Assembly (NCBI GenBank): GCA_024231905.1
Contig: JAAEQC010000159.1
Span: 1-49,215, forward strand
Reading direction: 5' to 3'
DNA: 49,215 nt
DNA from: a bacterium
GTDB taxonomy: Bacteria; Krumholzibacteriota; Krumholzibacteriia; LZORAL124-64-63
The notes beneath the pieces were generated by a model. It did no database searches and had not been told where the DNA came from. It saw only the letters and a program-made list of their open reading frames with translations. The translations under genes and the position numbers were made by a program. Numbering within the stretch: the stretch's first letter is position 1; each line of letters starts with the position of its first letter. Shown one piece after another: positions 7,382 to 13,715 of the stretch.

Positions 7382-7807
7382 TTATGCCACGTAGCAGCGG
7401 CCGAATCCAGTGGTTTTGACCACTCCGGGCTCGTCGATGCCGGACACCGGCACGGGCGCCGGCACGGACACCATCGCATCGGGCAGTCTGTTGACCGGGT
7501 CGCTCGTGACGCTGAAGTCGCCTGTTTTAGGGTTGGTGAGGCAGATCACGAGCGGGTAGCGGTCAGGGTCAGAGCTGACCGTGTTGTGGGCGAGCCTCAC
7601 CCTTATTTCGGTGAAGTCGTTCTCTCCGCGGTCGAGGTAACCATTTTTTATGATGGCGAGGAGCCAACTCTTGAGGCTCTTGGAGAGGGCTTCTCCCTGG
7701 TATCCCTCGACGGTGGCGGACGACCAAGCGTCGTAGTGAGGGTCGGTGGCGCCATGGTACTTGCTCGTGGCGCGGTCCCATCGTTTGATCAAGAGGTGTG
7801 CGTCCAT
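7382..7807 (-). CDS. Hypothetical protein with C-terminal GFG-x-x-Y-V-A motif (141 aa)
   Basis: A soluble protein starting MDAHLLIKRWDRATSKYHG. The last ten residues, TTGFGRCYVA, closely match the end of the protein at 8775-9206 (TSGFGASYIA), while the remaining sequences look unrelated. The start at 7807 follows CTAGGAGAAACC, a leader shared in form with the genes at 8746 and 9635. A palindromic site (7596-7615) lies inside the gene. Confidence 0.7.
   Translation of the reverse strand: MDAHLLIKRWDRATSKYHGATDPHYDAWSSATVEGYQGEALSKSLKSWLLAIIKNGYLDRGENDFTEIRVRLAHNTVSSDPDRYPLVICLTNPKTGDFSVTSDPVNRLPDAMVSVPAPVPVSGIDEPGVVKTTGFGRCYVA
7596..7615. promoter_or_regulatory. Palindromic operator candidate
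   Basis: CTCACC-N8-GGTGAA inside a left-arm gene. Arms match at five of six positions. Confidence 0.4.
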
Positions 7808-7839
7808 GGTTTCTCCTAGGCTGGGGGGTGACGGGATTG

Positions 7840-7891
7840 CTCCCACGAGAGGCTTGCGTGCAAGCCCCTGGTGGGAGGCCCCTGTAGGGCC
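7840..7891. terminator. Two adjacent GC hairpins
   Basis: CTCCCAC and GGCTTGC (7840-7857) pair with GCAAGCC and GTGGGAG (7860-7877). GGCC-N6-GGGCC follows at 7877-7891. They lie between two minus-strand genes. No T-tract is seen. Confidence 0.45.
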
Positions 7892-7903
7892 GTCCCGGTG
7901 GTG

Positions 7904-8398
7904 CTATTCCAGGTTCTCCTCGATCCACTCGATGGCTTCTTCGATGCCGCTGGAGGCGGCGGAGGCCTCCTCCATGGCATTGTAGGCGTAGCTGCTGGCG
8001 TCCTCGTTGCAGCAGCTGCACAGGGAGTCGGAGGCGTATTCCGCCGAACCCGCGGCTTCTCCGGCCTGGTCCCTGGCGGTTTCGAGGTAGTCCTTCAGCT
8101 CGTTGACGTCGGGCAGGGGCCCGTCGCCCGCGATCCGCAGTCGCTCCAGTGTGTCCACCCGGGTTGCCCGGACGGTGGCGTCCATGATGTGCTGCTGTGC
8201 CATCTGGAGCAGTTGGATGTCTTTCGCCAGACTGTCGATCGTGGCTTGCCAGCTGCAGACAGCAGGGGCCCCGTGGGTCGTAATCGGGCCCTCCTGGTCC
8301 ACCTCCGACTGGCAGGCGTCTCTCAGCCCATCCAAGTGGTCGGTGGCCTGCTTCAGCTCGCTCGCCAACGTCATGTAGACGTTGCGGTCAAACTTCAT
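7904..8398 (-). CDS. Helical hypothetical protein (164 aa)
   Basis: Begins MKFDRNVYMTLASELKQ and is predicted to be almost entirely helical, with a Cys cluster CSCCNE and an acidic C-terminus EAIEWIEENLE. GGGGGAGACC precedes the ATG at 8398. The 23 bases after the A of the start codon region (8373-8395) recur exactly on the opposite strand at 11914-11936, in the control region. No family recognised. Confidence 0.7.
   Translation of the reverse strand: MKFDRNVYMTLASELKQATDHLDGLRDACQSEVDQEGPITTHGAPAVCSWQATIDSLAKDIQLLQMAQQHIMDATVRATRVDTLERLRIAGDGPLPDVNELKDYLETARDQAGEAAGSAEYASDSLCSCCNEDASSYAYNAMEEASAASSGIEEAIEWIEENLE
8373..8395 (-). repeat. 23-nt repeat, copy A (5' end of a left-arm gene)
   Basis: Codons 2 to about 9 of the gene at 7904-8398, exactly repeated at 11914-11936 in the other orientation. 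Confidence 0.85.
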
Positions 8399-8471
8399 TT
8401 GGTCTCCCCCAAGAGTGTGGGCGTGCAAGGTGGTTGACACGATGCACGGACGAGCGGTAAGCTCATCTGCC

Positions 8472-8492
8472 CGCCCCGGGTCCGCCGGGGCG
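8472..8492. terminator. GC hairpin between left-arm genes
   Basis: CGCCCCGG (8472-8479), loop of five, CCGGGGCG (8485-8492): a perfect 8-bp stem in the space between the genes ending at 8504 and starting at 8398. No T-tract. Confidence 0.5.
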
Positions 8493-8503
8493 AGGAGTTG
8501 GGC

Positions 8504-8746
8504 TCAGTTAGTCGAGAACACCATCTGGTCGATGAAGAGATCGGCGGTGGGCTTGAGGTATTCGGAGTTGGGGAGCAGCGACCTGGTCGCGTAGTACGCT
8601 TGCAGGCTCATCTCTTTGTGAGCGTCGAAGATGAGGATTCCAGGTAGGCGCTCATCGACAGATGCGATGGTTCGCAGGTCGATTGCTTGGCGCTCCCATC
8701 GCTTGATCCCGCCATACTCGATGGCGATGATGGCTTCTCGTTCCAT
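8504..8746 (-). CDS. Small hypothetical protein (80 aa)
   Basis: MEREAIIAIEYGGIKRWERQ opens a small alpha/beta protein ending QMVFSTN. GGGAGAGATC precedes the ATG at 8746, the same style of leader as two neighbouring genes. No family recognised. Confidence 0.65.
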   Translation of the reverse strand: MEREAIIAIEYGGIKRWERQAIDLRTIASVDERLPGILIFDAHKEMSLQAYYATRSLLPNSEYLKPTADLFIDQMVFSTN

Positions 8747-8774
8747 GATCTCTCCCGGGCCGGGGGTGGGTGGA

Positions 8775-9206
8775 TCAGGCAATGTAGCTGGCGCCGAATC
8801 CGGAGGTGGAGATGGAGCAACCTGCGTCAGCGGAACCTCCGGGCTCGATCCACGCGCCGAGTTCCGTCGGCCAGGTGCTGGTCACGTTTTGACCGTAGTC
8901 CATGCAGAAGCAGTTTTTGAACAGCGAGTCCACCGCTTCCTCCGTCAGCGGGCACCAGGACAGGTGAGGGATTGACGGGGTTTGCCCCATGAAGGCGCGG
9001 CCGGTCTTGGCGTGGACAACGATCTTGGCCGGGCTGGTGCTGTTGGAATAACCGTAGTCCCAGACCTTCATGGAGTACCAGGCCTCAGAGTCCGGCGTGC
9101 TGCGGTTGCAGCGGTTGTATTGCCAGGTTTGCTTGACCGCCTCGCTGAGGTCGCTGCCCTGACTGGAGAAGCCGAAGTAGTTGCACTCGACCTTGTACTT
9201 GGCCAT
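8775..9206 (-). CDS. Hypothetical protein with C-terminal GFG-x-x-Y-I-A motif (143 aa)
   Basis: Rich in Cys, Trp, Tyr and Ser (VECNYFGF, KQTWQYNRCNRS, KNCFCMDYG, DAGCSIS) with the end TSGFGASYIA, shared in pattern with the protein at 7382-7807. There is no signal peptide, so the cysteines are unlikely to form exported disulfides unless the protein leaves at lysis. AAGGGGG lies 11 bases before the ATG. Function unknown. Confidence 0.7.
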   Translation of the reverse strand: MAKYKVECNYFGFSSQGSDLSEAVKQTWQYNRCNRSTPDSEAWYSMKVWDYGYSNSTSPAKIVVHAKTGRAFMGQTPSIPHLSWCPLTEEAVDSLFKNCFCMDYGQNVTSTWPTELGAWIEPGGSADAGCSISTSGFGASYIA

Positions 9207-9234
9207 TGTGGCTAGCCCCCTTGGGTTGAAGAGA

Positions 9235-9297
9235 GGTGCGGAAGATCCGCACCGGGCCGGGCCCCCAGTGGAGGCCCGGTGACGGTGCGTACCGTCA
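9235..9297. terminator. Run of three hairpins
   Basis: GGTGCGGA/TCCGCACC (9235-9253), CCGGGCC/GGCCCGG (about 9254-9278) and TGACGGT/ACCGTCA (9280-9297) lie side by side between two minus-strand genes. This is a dense structured spacer, either for termination or for RNA processing and stability. Confidence 0.5.
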
Positions 9298-9305
9298 GTT
9301 TGGCG

Positions 9306-9635
9306 CTACGAGGCGGTGACGGTGGGGTCGTTGTCGGTCACCGAGTAGATGGCCGTCGGCTCCCACGCCGCGTACTTGACCTCGCTGACCGCCTGATCCT
9401 GCACGAGCGAGTAGTCGTTCGTCTTCCGGAAGGCCCGGATCGCGGCGTTCGTGCTGACCGCCAGGATCGAGTCCGGGGCACCGTGGAGGCGCAGCTCGGC
9501 GGGGATCTCCTCGCCATACGCATCCGCACGCGGCTTGCCGTGCTCGTCGACGAGCTGCTTCATGACGATGACGGCCTGCACGAGGATCGGGCGGAGGTCG
9601 GTGCTGCTGATCGCGTTGCTCTTGGTGCTGGTCAT
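9306..9635 (-). CDS. Small hypothetical protein (109 aa)
   Basis: MTSTKSNAISSTDLRPILVQAV leads into a soluble alpha/beta protein (SILAVSTNAAIRAFRK, then AIYSVTDNDPTVTAS). The start at 9635 follows CTAGGAGAGACC. The frame extends far upstream, but that extension is low-complexity and has no start signal. No family recognised. Confidence 0.65.
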   Translation of the reverse strand: MTSTKSNAISSTDLRPILVQAVIVMKQLVDEHGKPRADAYGEEIPAELRLHGAPDSILAVSTNAAIRAFRKTNDYSLVQDQAVSEVKYAAWEPTAIYSVTDNDPTVTAS

Positions 9636-9721
9636 GGTCTCTCCTAGACTGGATGGATTGGTGAAGCTGGGGGAATCCCAGCCCACCCTGGGAAGCTGGC
9701 CAGTTGGAGAGAAGTCAGCGC

Positions 9722-10315
9722 CTAGTAGCGCTGACGCCGCTGTCCGTTGAGGTAGTAGCTGCGTTCGCTGACGCCGCTGACGCTGTTCGTCAGCTGGTAG
9801 CGGTTCAAGAGGGCGTACACGATCCACTCGGACTCACCGTCATTCCACTCGACGAACGCCCGGTGCTTCGTGCTGTTCATGATCAGGCCGGTGCGCAGCG
9901 GCTGGTCGTGCATGTGGTCCCAGTCGCGTCTGTCGACGACCATGTCGCCAGTACAGAACGTGCTGGGGTTGATGCCGTCCCAGCTCATGTCGCGAGACAG
10001 CACACCGTACAGTGAGGCCCGGCGGTCCTCGTCGGCCCTCGCCTCGCGAGTGAGTTCATACTCGCGGGTGAGGTCTTCACGTGAGGCTTCGCCGTACAGA
10101 GCGGACAGCTCGGCGTCGGTCAGTTCTGACAGCTCCAAGAGTCCGTCATTCGCGTCCTCGACGAGCTTGACCAAGTCGCCTTCTGTCGGCTCGCTGGCCT
10201 CGTCCACTGTGGCTGTCTCTTCCGTAACCACGACTACCCCATCGGGTTCCACGCCGTTGGCTTCAGCGGCGTCCTCCAGGGTCTTCGTGGCCTCCAGATC
10301 AATGAGGGTCCCCAT
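9722..10315 (-). CDS. Acidic hypothetical protein (197 aa)
   Basis: The N-terminal half is strongly acidic and helical (EETATVDEASEPTEGDLVKLVEDAND). The C-terminal half is more globular (GDMVVDRRDWDHMHDQPL, then EWNDGESEWIVYALLNRYQL) and the end is basic (NGQRRQRY). GAGGT sits eight bases before the ATG. It may be a host-takeover or inhibitor protein, but nothing in the sequence proves that. Confidence 0.7.
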   Translation of the reverse strand: MGTLIDLEATKTLEDAAEANGVEPDGVVVVTEETATVDEASEPTEGDLVKLVEDANDGLLELSELTDAELSALYGEASREDLTREYELTREARADEDRRASLYGVLSRDMSWDGINPSTFCTGDMVVDRRDWDHMHDQPLRTGLIMNSTKHRAFVEWNDGESEWIVYALLNRYQLTNSVSGVSERSYYLNGQRRQRY

Positions 10316-10394
10316 AATTCGTGACCTCGTAGGTGGTGCCAGCTCCCCAGGTTAGGCTGAGGTGCAGCCGTCCAGGGGCCGAGAACACGTCCAC
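10299..10394 (-). CDS. Possible 31-aa peptide gene
   Basis: A GTG with GGAG four bases upstream opens VDVFSAPGRLHLSLTWG, ending NYGDPH. The last 17 bp overlap the start of the 197-residue gene. Protein-like sequence continues nine codons upstream of the GTG to an in-frame TAG with no usual start codon, so the true N-terminus is unclear. Confidence 0.35.
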   Translation of the reverse strand: MDVFSAPGRLHLSLTWGAGTTYEVTNYGDPH

Positions 10395-10718
10395 TCGGCT
10401 CCAGCGCGGGCTTTTCAGCTGGCGCTAGACGGTCACGCCCAGGATCGGGCGACCTAGTGGGGGTTTGTGCTCCCGGCCCCTTTCGGGCATTTCCAGCCCA
10501 GGGGGAGAGGTTGTCTCCGCGTGCCACGCTGGACACCGAAGAACTCACGACGCTCCTAGCAGTTAAACCCGGCGGGGAGCGTAGATTCTACGGGCTCCCC
10601 GGCGACTGTCGGTCTTCGCCGTGCTGTGGTCGGACGTGTTACGGTCGTTCCATGGAATCCCGCGTAGACGAGACTCCAGCGAACGGGGCGAGGGGCGTCC
10701 ACCCCTCGCCGCGTGCCT
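10395..10718. other. Intergenic stretch with two hairpins
   Basis: No supported gene. It holds a stem with GGGGAGC/GCTCCCC arms at 10574-10600 and a perfect 9-bp stem GGCGAGGGG/CCCCTCGCC at 10687-10710 just downstream of the minus gene that ends at 10719. The latter is likely its terminator or 3' stability element. Confidence 0.5.
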
Positions 10719-11237
10719 CTATTCTTCCTCGTCGCTGGTCTTGGGTCGGAACGGCTTTCCCGTCCGATCGTCTACCCACGTTCCATCGACGAGCCGAGCA
10801 TGGTCGATCCAGTCTATCGACGGGACCAGACGTGTCTTGGTACGGTTCCACGCTCCGGATCCCGTTAGCTCGGCGACAGCCAGCAAGCGCTTCTTTGCGG
10901 CTTGGCGCGCCTTCCGCGCCTTCCGCTTGGCTGGCGTACCTTTCACGATCCGCGCCTTCCGCGCCTCCCAGCGCGCCACCTTGGCCGCGTGAAGGACGTA
11001 GGCCAGCGCTTGCGCCTCGCCATATTCGGCTTCCGTACAGTCGCCGACCATGTCGGGCATCGAATCGCCTAGCTTCGGACGCGGCCCTAGACCCTTGCGC
11101 TTGCCCGTAGGAACCACAGGTGTGCGCGTATCAGGTGTGCGACTGCGGTCTCGTGTCCTCTGGGCAAACCACTCGCCCGATGGCCACGTACCGTGTCCGA
11201 TGGATCCGGAGATACGTTGGCGCATAAGTGCACCCAC
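10719..11237 (-). CDS. Basic hypothetical protein, first gene of left arm (172 aa)
   Basis: Very rich in Arg and Lys, with a long basic helix (VARWEARKARIVKG, then KRKARKARQAAKKRLLAVAEL), consistent with nucleic-acid binding. The C-terminus is acidic (TSDEEE). GGAGGTAGACC precedes the GTG at 11237. As the first leftward gene after the control region, it is expected to be made early. No family recognised. Confidence 0.7.
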   Translation of the reverse strand: MGALMRQRISGSIGHGTWPSGEWFAQRTRDRSRTPDTRTPVVPTGKRKGLGPRPKLGDSMPDMVGDCTEAEYGEAQALAYVLHAAKVARWEARKARIVKGTPAKRKARKARQAAKKRLLAVAELTGSGAWNRTKTRLVPSIDWIDHARLVDGTWVDDRTGKPFRPKTSDEEE

Positions 11238-11275
11238 GGTCTACCTCCGGCTTGACGCCGCGCCCAGCGCATCCC

Positions 11276-11343
11276 GGTGATCGGGCCCCACGCCTCGCGC
11301 GACACCCACTACCAAAGCAAGTGCCATGCCGCGCCCGATCACC
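11276..11343. repeat. 11-bp perfect inverted repeat
   Basis: GGTGATCGGGC (11276-11286) and GCCCGATCACC (11333-11343), 46 bp apart, just upstream of the first leftward gene. The right arm overlaps the operator candidate at 11338. Confidence 0.6.
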
Positions 11344-11389
11344 CCAAACGCGGTGAAATCACGCTTTTACACACCCTATCACGGGTGAA
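11338..11389. promoter_or_regulatory. Pair of palindromic operator candidates
   Basis: ATCACC-N8-GGTGAA (11338-11357) and CACACC-N8-GGTGAA (11370-11389). Their starts are 32 bp apart, close to three helical turns, so dimers bound to both would face the same way. Confidence 0.55.
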
Positions 11390-11401
11390 AATGCAAGCAC
11401 G

Positions 11402-11519
11402 GTGTCCTCGCCCGTGGACACTGGTACCCCTTTTCTGCAAGCGCTTGCACCCCAATGGCTTGCGGTGTCGCTTGCAGAGGACACTCTGAGCGATTCTGTC
11501 ACCCGCAGAGGACACACTG
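11402..11519. repeat. GGACAC palindrome and direct repeats
   Basis: GTGTCC-N8-GGACAC lies at 11402-11421. GCAGAGGACACTCTG (11474-11488) and GCAGAGGACACACTG (11505-11519) are direct repeats with starts 31 bp apart. They may be binding sites for a second regulator or for an origin-binding protein. Confidence 0.5.
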
Positions 11520-11535
11520 GGACCGGTCGGCCACG

Positions 11536-11594
11536 TACACCCTGTACAGGGTGCAAGCCTTTCTTATCTTTCTTCTCACCCTGTATCGGGTGAA
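11536..11594. promoter_or_regulatory. Pair of palindromic operator candidates
   Basis: TACACC-N8-GGTGCA (11536-11555, centre CTGTACAG, itself palindromic) and CTCACC-N8-GGTGAA (11575-11594). With the pair at 11338-11389 they lie between the proposed leftward promoter and the first leftward gene. Confidence 0.55.
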
Positions 11595-11744
11595 GCGCGG
11601 CGGCGTCTGGCACGGTTCATGTCCAGCGCCACGCCCAGCGCCAGGCCGTGGCCGACCGTGCCGCTGCGGCACACCCCTGGGCCGTTCAAGCCCAGTGTGC
11701 CGAATCGTCACACACGGGCCTCGCCGGGCCCCAGCGGGCGGCGC

Positions 11745-11774
11745 AATATAGTATTCTCGTCCCCATGCTCACAA
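11745..11774 (-). promoter_or_regulatory. Leftward promoter candidate
   Basis: On the minus strand: -35 TTGTGA (11774-11769), 18-base spacer, -10 TATATT (11750-11745). It would produce a leader of about 500 nt before the gene at 11237, crossing all four operator candidates. It is a weak sigma-70 match, assigned by eye. Confidence 0.35.
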
Positions 11775-11913
11775 AAATCGTCAGATAAGCATACGGGCAA
11801 GTATTCGGACACCAGCTTGCAGTGATGGGGGGGGGCAGTAGTGGTGTCGTCGTTGGAAAGGGGCTACGGAGGTGGCCCTCCGTCAATTGCGAACGGGACG
11901 CTCCGGGCCGGTC

Positions 11914-11936
11914 AAGTTTGACCGCAACGTCTACAT
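11914..11936 (+). repeat. 23-nt repeat, copy B (control region)
   Basis: Exact copy of the start of the gene at 7904-8398. A leftward transcript through this site would carry the sequence antisense to that gene's translation start. The frame around it has no start codon and closes after 20 codons, so it is not a gene copy. Confidence 0.8.
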
Positions 11937-12287
11937 CCGGAGCGAGCGCGGGGCACCGTCGCCCGGTGGCTGATCCCGCGCCGTGGTTCCCGTCCTGCGC
12001 AGTACATACCTCCGCGCTAGGGGGTTTGTCAAGGAGTTGTGTTACAGAGAGCGCACGTAGTCGTGGAGGAGGGGATCCCGCCTTGTCCACCCACGAGTAT
12101 CCTGATAAGGAGAAGGGATACCACATTTCTAAGTTAAGTGGTATGTAAAAGATGTAAAATCGTACAACGTGTTTGATTGCAAGGGGTTAGTGAGCGCAAG
12201 TCTGGCAGTTTGGGCTTGACGGGGTTGTCAGATATGGGTCACACCGCCCTCAGTCATCAATCGCCTCCTTTTCTATGAACATAGTGG

Positions 12288-12316
12288 TTGACATACCGAG
12301 AGAAGTCAAGTAGCTT
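12288..12316 (+). promoter_or_regulatory. Rightward promoter candidate
   Basis: A perfect -35 TTGACA (12288-12293) with a 17-base spacer and a weak -10 TAGCTT (12311-12316). An imperfect palindrome CTATG-AA-CATAG (12273-12284) lies directly upstream. It is placed to drive the right-arm genes that begin at 12407. Confidence 0.45.
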
Positions 12317-12323
12317 CTCCTCA

Positions 12324-12383
12324 CCCCTGGGGGAGGTCGACGCCCGCTTGGCAGCTTCGCGCTGCTTCAGCGGCCCCCAGGGG
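12324..12383 (+). promoter_or_regulatory. Leader stem before the right arm
   Basis: CCCCTGGGGG (12324-12333) is complementary to CCCCCAGGGG (12374-12383), enclosing a smaller stem GCAGC-TTCGC-GCTGC (12351-12365). The structure would form in the mRNA leader between the promoter candidate and the first gene. Attenuation or RNA protection is inferred. Confidence 0.45.
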
Positions 12384-12406
12384 CTACCTCACCTCAAGGA
12401 GGCCCC

Positions 12407-12598
12407 GTGAGCCGGGACGTCGTCACACAGGAAGAACTGCAGGCCGTCATGACCGCCTTCTCCAGTAGAATCACACTCCTGGAGGCACAGGTCGAAGATC
12501 TCACGAAGGCCGCCAAGATCACCAACGAGAGCATGGGCATGGTCGCGCAAGCCATGAGGCACTGCGCGATGATGACCAACCGGAGGATTGGAACGTGA
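12407..12598 (+). CDS. Small coiled-coil protein (63 aa)
   Basis: GTG start with AAGGAGG five bases upstream. The heptad-like pattern (ELQAVMTAFSSRITLLEAQVED) predicts a short coiled coil. It ends MMTNRRIGT, resembling the start of the gene at 12811 (MMTNRRLG). First gene of the right arm. Function unknown. Confidence 0.7.
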   Translation: MSRDVVTQEELQAVMTAFSSRITLLEAQVEDLTKAAKITNESMGMVAQAMRHCAMMTNRRIGT

Positions 12599-12663
12599 AC
12601 CGTAGGAGCTTCGTCTCCATGATGGCCGGGGTAGCCGACGAGATGTACGACGCACAACAGTAG
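12595..12663 (+). CDS. Possible 22-aa peptide gene
   Basis: The GTG overlaps the previous stop (GTGA) and has GGAGG eight bases upstream. Product VNRRSFVSMMAGVADEMYDAQQ is short but protein-like. GAGATGTACGA here is repeated near 12752, in the next small gene. Confidence 0.35.
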   Translation: MNRRSFVSMMAGVADEMYDAQQ

Positions 12664-12724
12664 GCTCTGGACGAGCGAGAGGGCACCCACTCCGCCCACG
12701 TTCTCGCAGCTGTTCGCAGAGCGG

Positions 12725-12814
12725 ATGCCGTACATCCAAGACCTGGCAGTCGAGATGTACGAGGACTACGCCCTGTACGGCATCGGCACACCGATCGTGG
12801 ACTGGAGTAGATGA
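12725..12814 (+). CDS. Possible 29-aa peptide gene
   Basis: ATG at 12725 opens MPYIQDLAVEMYEDYALYG, ending IVDWSR. Its stop overlaps the next start (ATGATGA), which supports translation. The ribosome binding site is weak. Confidence 0.35.
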   Translation: MPYIQDLAVEMYEDYALYGIGTPIVDWSR

Positions 12815-13005
12815 TGACCAACCGTAGGCTGGGAAAACCGATCCAGGGACCCCCGAAAACCTGCGACGGATCCGGGGTCTGCACGTGGCCCCGACGACTA
12901 CTACCCTCCGAGATGAAAGACCTGGACAAGATCCCCGCGCTGAGAGAACGGTGGACGACCGTGAGCGTGACCTGCCAAGGATGCGACAACTGCAAAGGGA
13001 AGTGA
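12811..13005 (+). CDS. Small Cys-containing protein (64 aa)
   Basis: Begins MMTNRRLGKPIQGPPKTCDG and ends CQGCDNCKGK. The spaced cysteines (CDGSGVC, CQGCDNC) could hold one zinc. The first 15 bases recur at the end of the gene at 12407, which suggests local duplication. Function unknown. Confidence 0.6.
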   Translation: MMTNRRLGKPIQGPPKTCDGSGVCTWPRRLLPSEMKDLDKIPALRERWTTVSVTCQGCDNCKGK

Positions 13006-13007
13006 CC

Positions 13008-13268
13008 ATGGGGATCCAGCGACAACCCATCCGCACCGCCCGAGAAACCAAGCCCAGCGCCAAGAAAGGGAACCGGCGCCCACCACGTGCCGCACGGACC
13101 GCCACGACATGGACCGTGACCGTCACCAGAACGAAGGAGGCCGCAGCGGGATCAAAGGAGTACAGCACCGAAGCGTACAAGACGACGTGCGGGGCGGTGG
13201 AGGGACCAGCTACTGTTCGGCTGCTCGGGCCGACAGGAAAATGCCACGAGGAGTTTGAGAGTGAGTGA
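13008..13268 (+). CDS. Basic hypothetical protein (86 aa)
   Basis: A Lys/Arg/Thr-rich N-terminal half (TKPSAKKGNRRPPRAARTAT) is followed by strands (TWTVTVTRTKE) and an acidic end. AGGGAAG lies upstream of the ATG. Binding to nucleic acid is plausible from charge alone. Confidence 0.6.
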   Translation: MGIQRQPIRTARETKPSAKKGNRRPPRAARTATTWTVTVTRTKEAAAGSKEYSTEAYKTTCGAVEGPATVRLLGPTGKCHEEFESE

Positions 13269-13503
13269 CGGCGGCGGGTGGGAGCGAGCAGGAGACACCG
13301 CAGAAGTGTACGACATCCTGGAATGCGTCCGCGACGCCGAGGGAACTGTCGTTGTGCTGGTCGAAGAGCGCGACGGCTCGTTCACGTCATGGGCTAAATA
13401 CCGAAACGGGGCAGATGCCCCACAGCTGATCGCAGCTCTGTCAAAACAGATCCTGGACGTGTGCATCCACACCGCCGAGATCGGCGATGGAGAGGAGACC
13501 TGA
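13261..13503 (+). CDS. Small hypothetical protein (80 aa)
   Basis: The GTG at 13261 has GAGGAG seven bases upstream, which is better placed than the TTG two codons earlier. The sequence VYDILECVRDAEGTVVVLVEERDGS suggests a beta hairpin plus helix. It overlaps both neighbours by a few bases. Confidence 0.65.
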   Translation: MSDGGGWERAGDTAEVYDILECVRDAEGTVVVLVEERDGSFTSWAKYRNGADAPQLIAALSKQILDVCIHTAEIGDGEET

Positions 13504-13715
13504 TGCCGTACCCCCGGAAGACAAGATTGGAGATCTCCGCCGAGCAGTACAAGACACGGGTCCGACAGCACATCTTCGCCATGACTCGCAAGTCGTCGTT
13601 CGAGTACCCGGGGGAAATCGAACCGGCAATCGGGATGGCGTATGCCAACCAAGTCGAACCAGAAGAAGCCGCCGAACGCATCTGCAGAAAGTGGATGTCA
13701 GAGGAGATGAGATAG
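13503..13715 (+). CDS. Small hypothetical protein (70 aa)
   Basis: Starts at TGATG overlapping the previous stop, with GGAG upstream. Helical and charged (EQYKTRVRQHIFAMTRK, then EEAAERICRKWMSEEMR). No family recognised. Confidence 0.65.
   Translation: MPYPRKTRLEISAEQYKTRVRQHIFAMTRKSSFEYPGEIEPAIGMAYANQVEPEEAAERICRKWMSEEMR

Larger units (their letters stand above)
11392..11821. repeat. TGCAAGC repeat cluster
   Basis: TGCAAGC or its complement occurs at 11392, 11436, 11443, 11470, 11552 and 11815. The second and third form the 14-bp palindrome TGCAAGCGCTTGCA (11436-11449). Six copies in 430 bp is far above the handful expected in the whole genome from base composition. The same 7-mer is clustered inside the initiator gene. 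Confidence 0.6.
11238..12406. other. Divergent control region (non-coding)
   Basis: About 1.17 kb between the leftward and rightward arms without a convincing gene. It holds an 11-bp inverted repeat, four CACC-N8-GGTG palindromes, six TGCAAGC 7-mers, a GTGTCC-N8-GGACAC palindrome with GCAGAGGACAC direct repeats, a 23-nt copy of a left-arm gene start, an AT-rich tract (about 12115-12300), and a rightward promoter and leader stem. The base composition of 12115-12300 stands out against the GC-rich surroundings. Confidence 0.75.

Noticed and set aside
10560..10720. Folded spacer resembling a tRNA or structured RNA
   Set aside because: The hairpins do not form a cloverleaf and no T-loop or acceptor sequence is present. 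No tRNA signature was seen elsewhere in the window.
11945..11960. CACC-N7-GGTG at 11945 and similar sites at 16610 and 18630
   Set aside because: The spacer is 7 bases, not 8. These were used as background for judging the N8 family.
11822..12148. Open frame of about 108 codons in the control region
   Set aside because: Starts within a G run, has low-complexity Gly/Arg/Ser sequence, no ribosome binding site, and lies over palindromes and promoter-like sequence. The overlapping minus frame (11686-12126) is no better.
13255..13260. TTG at 13255 as the start of the 80-residue gene
   Set aside because: It lies too close to the GAGGAG site. The GTG at 13261 is correctly spaced.
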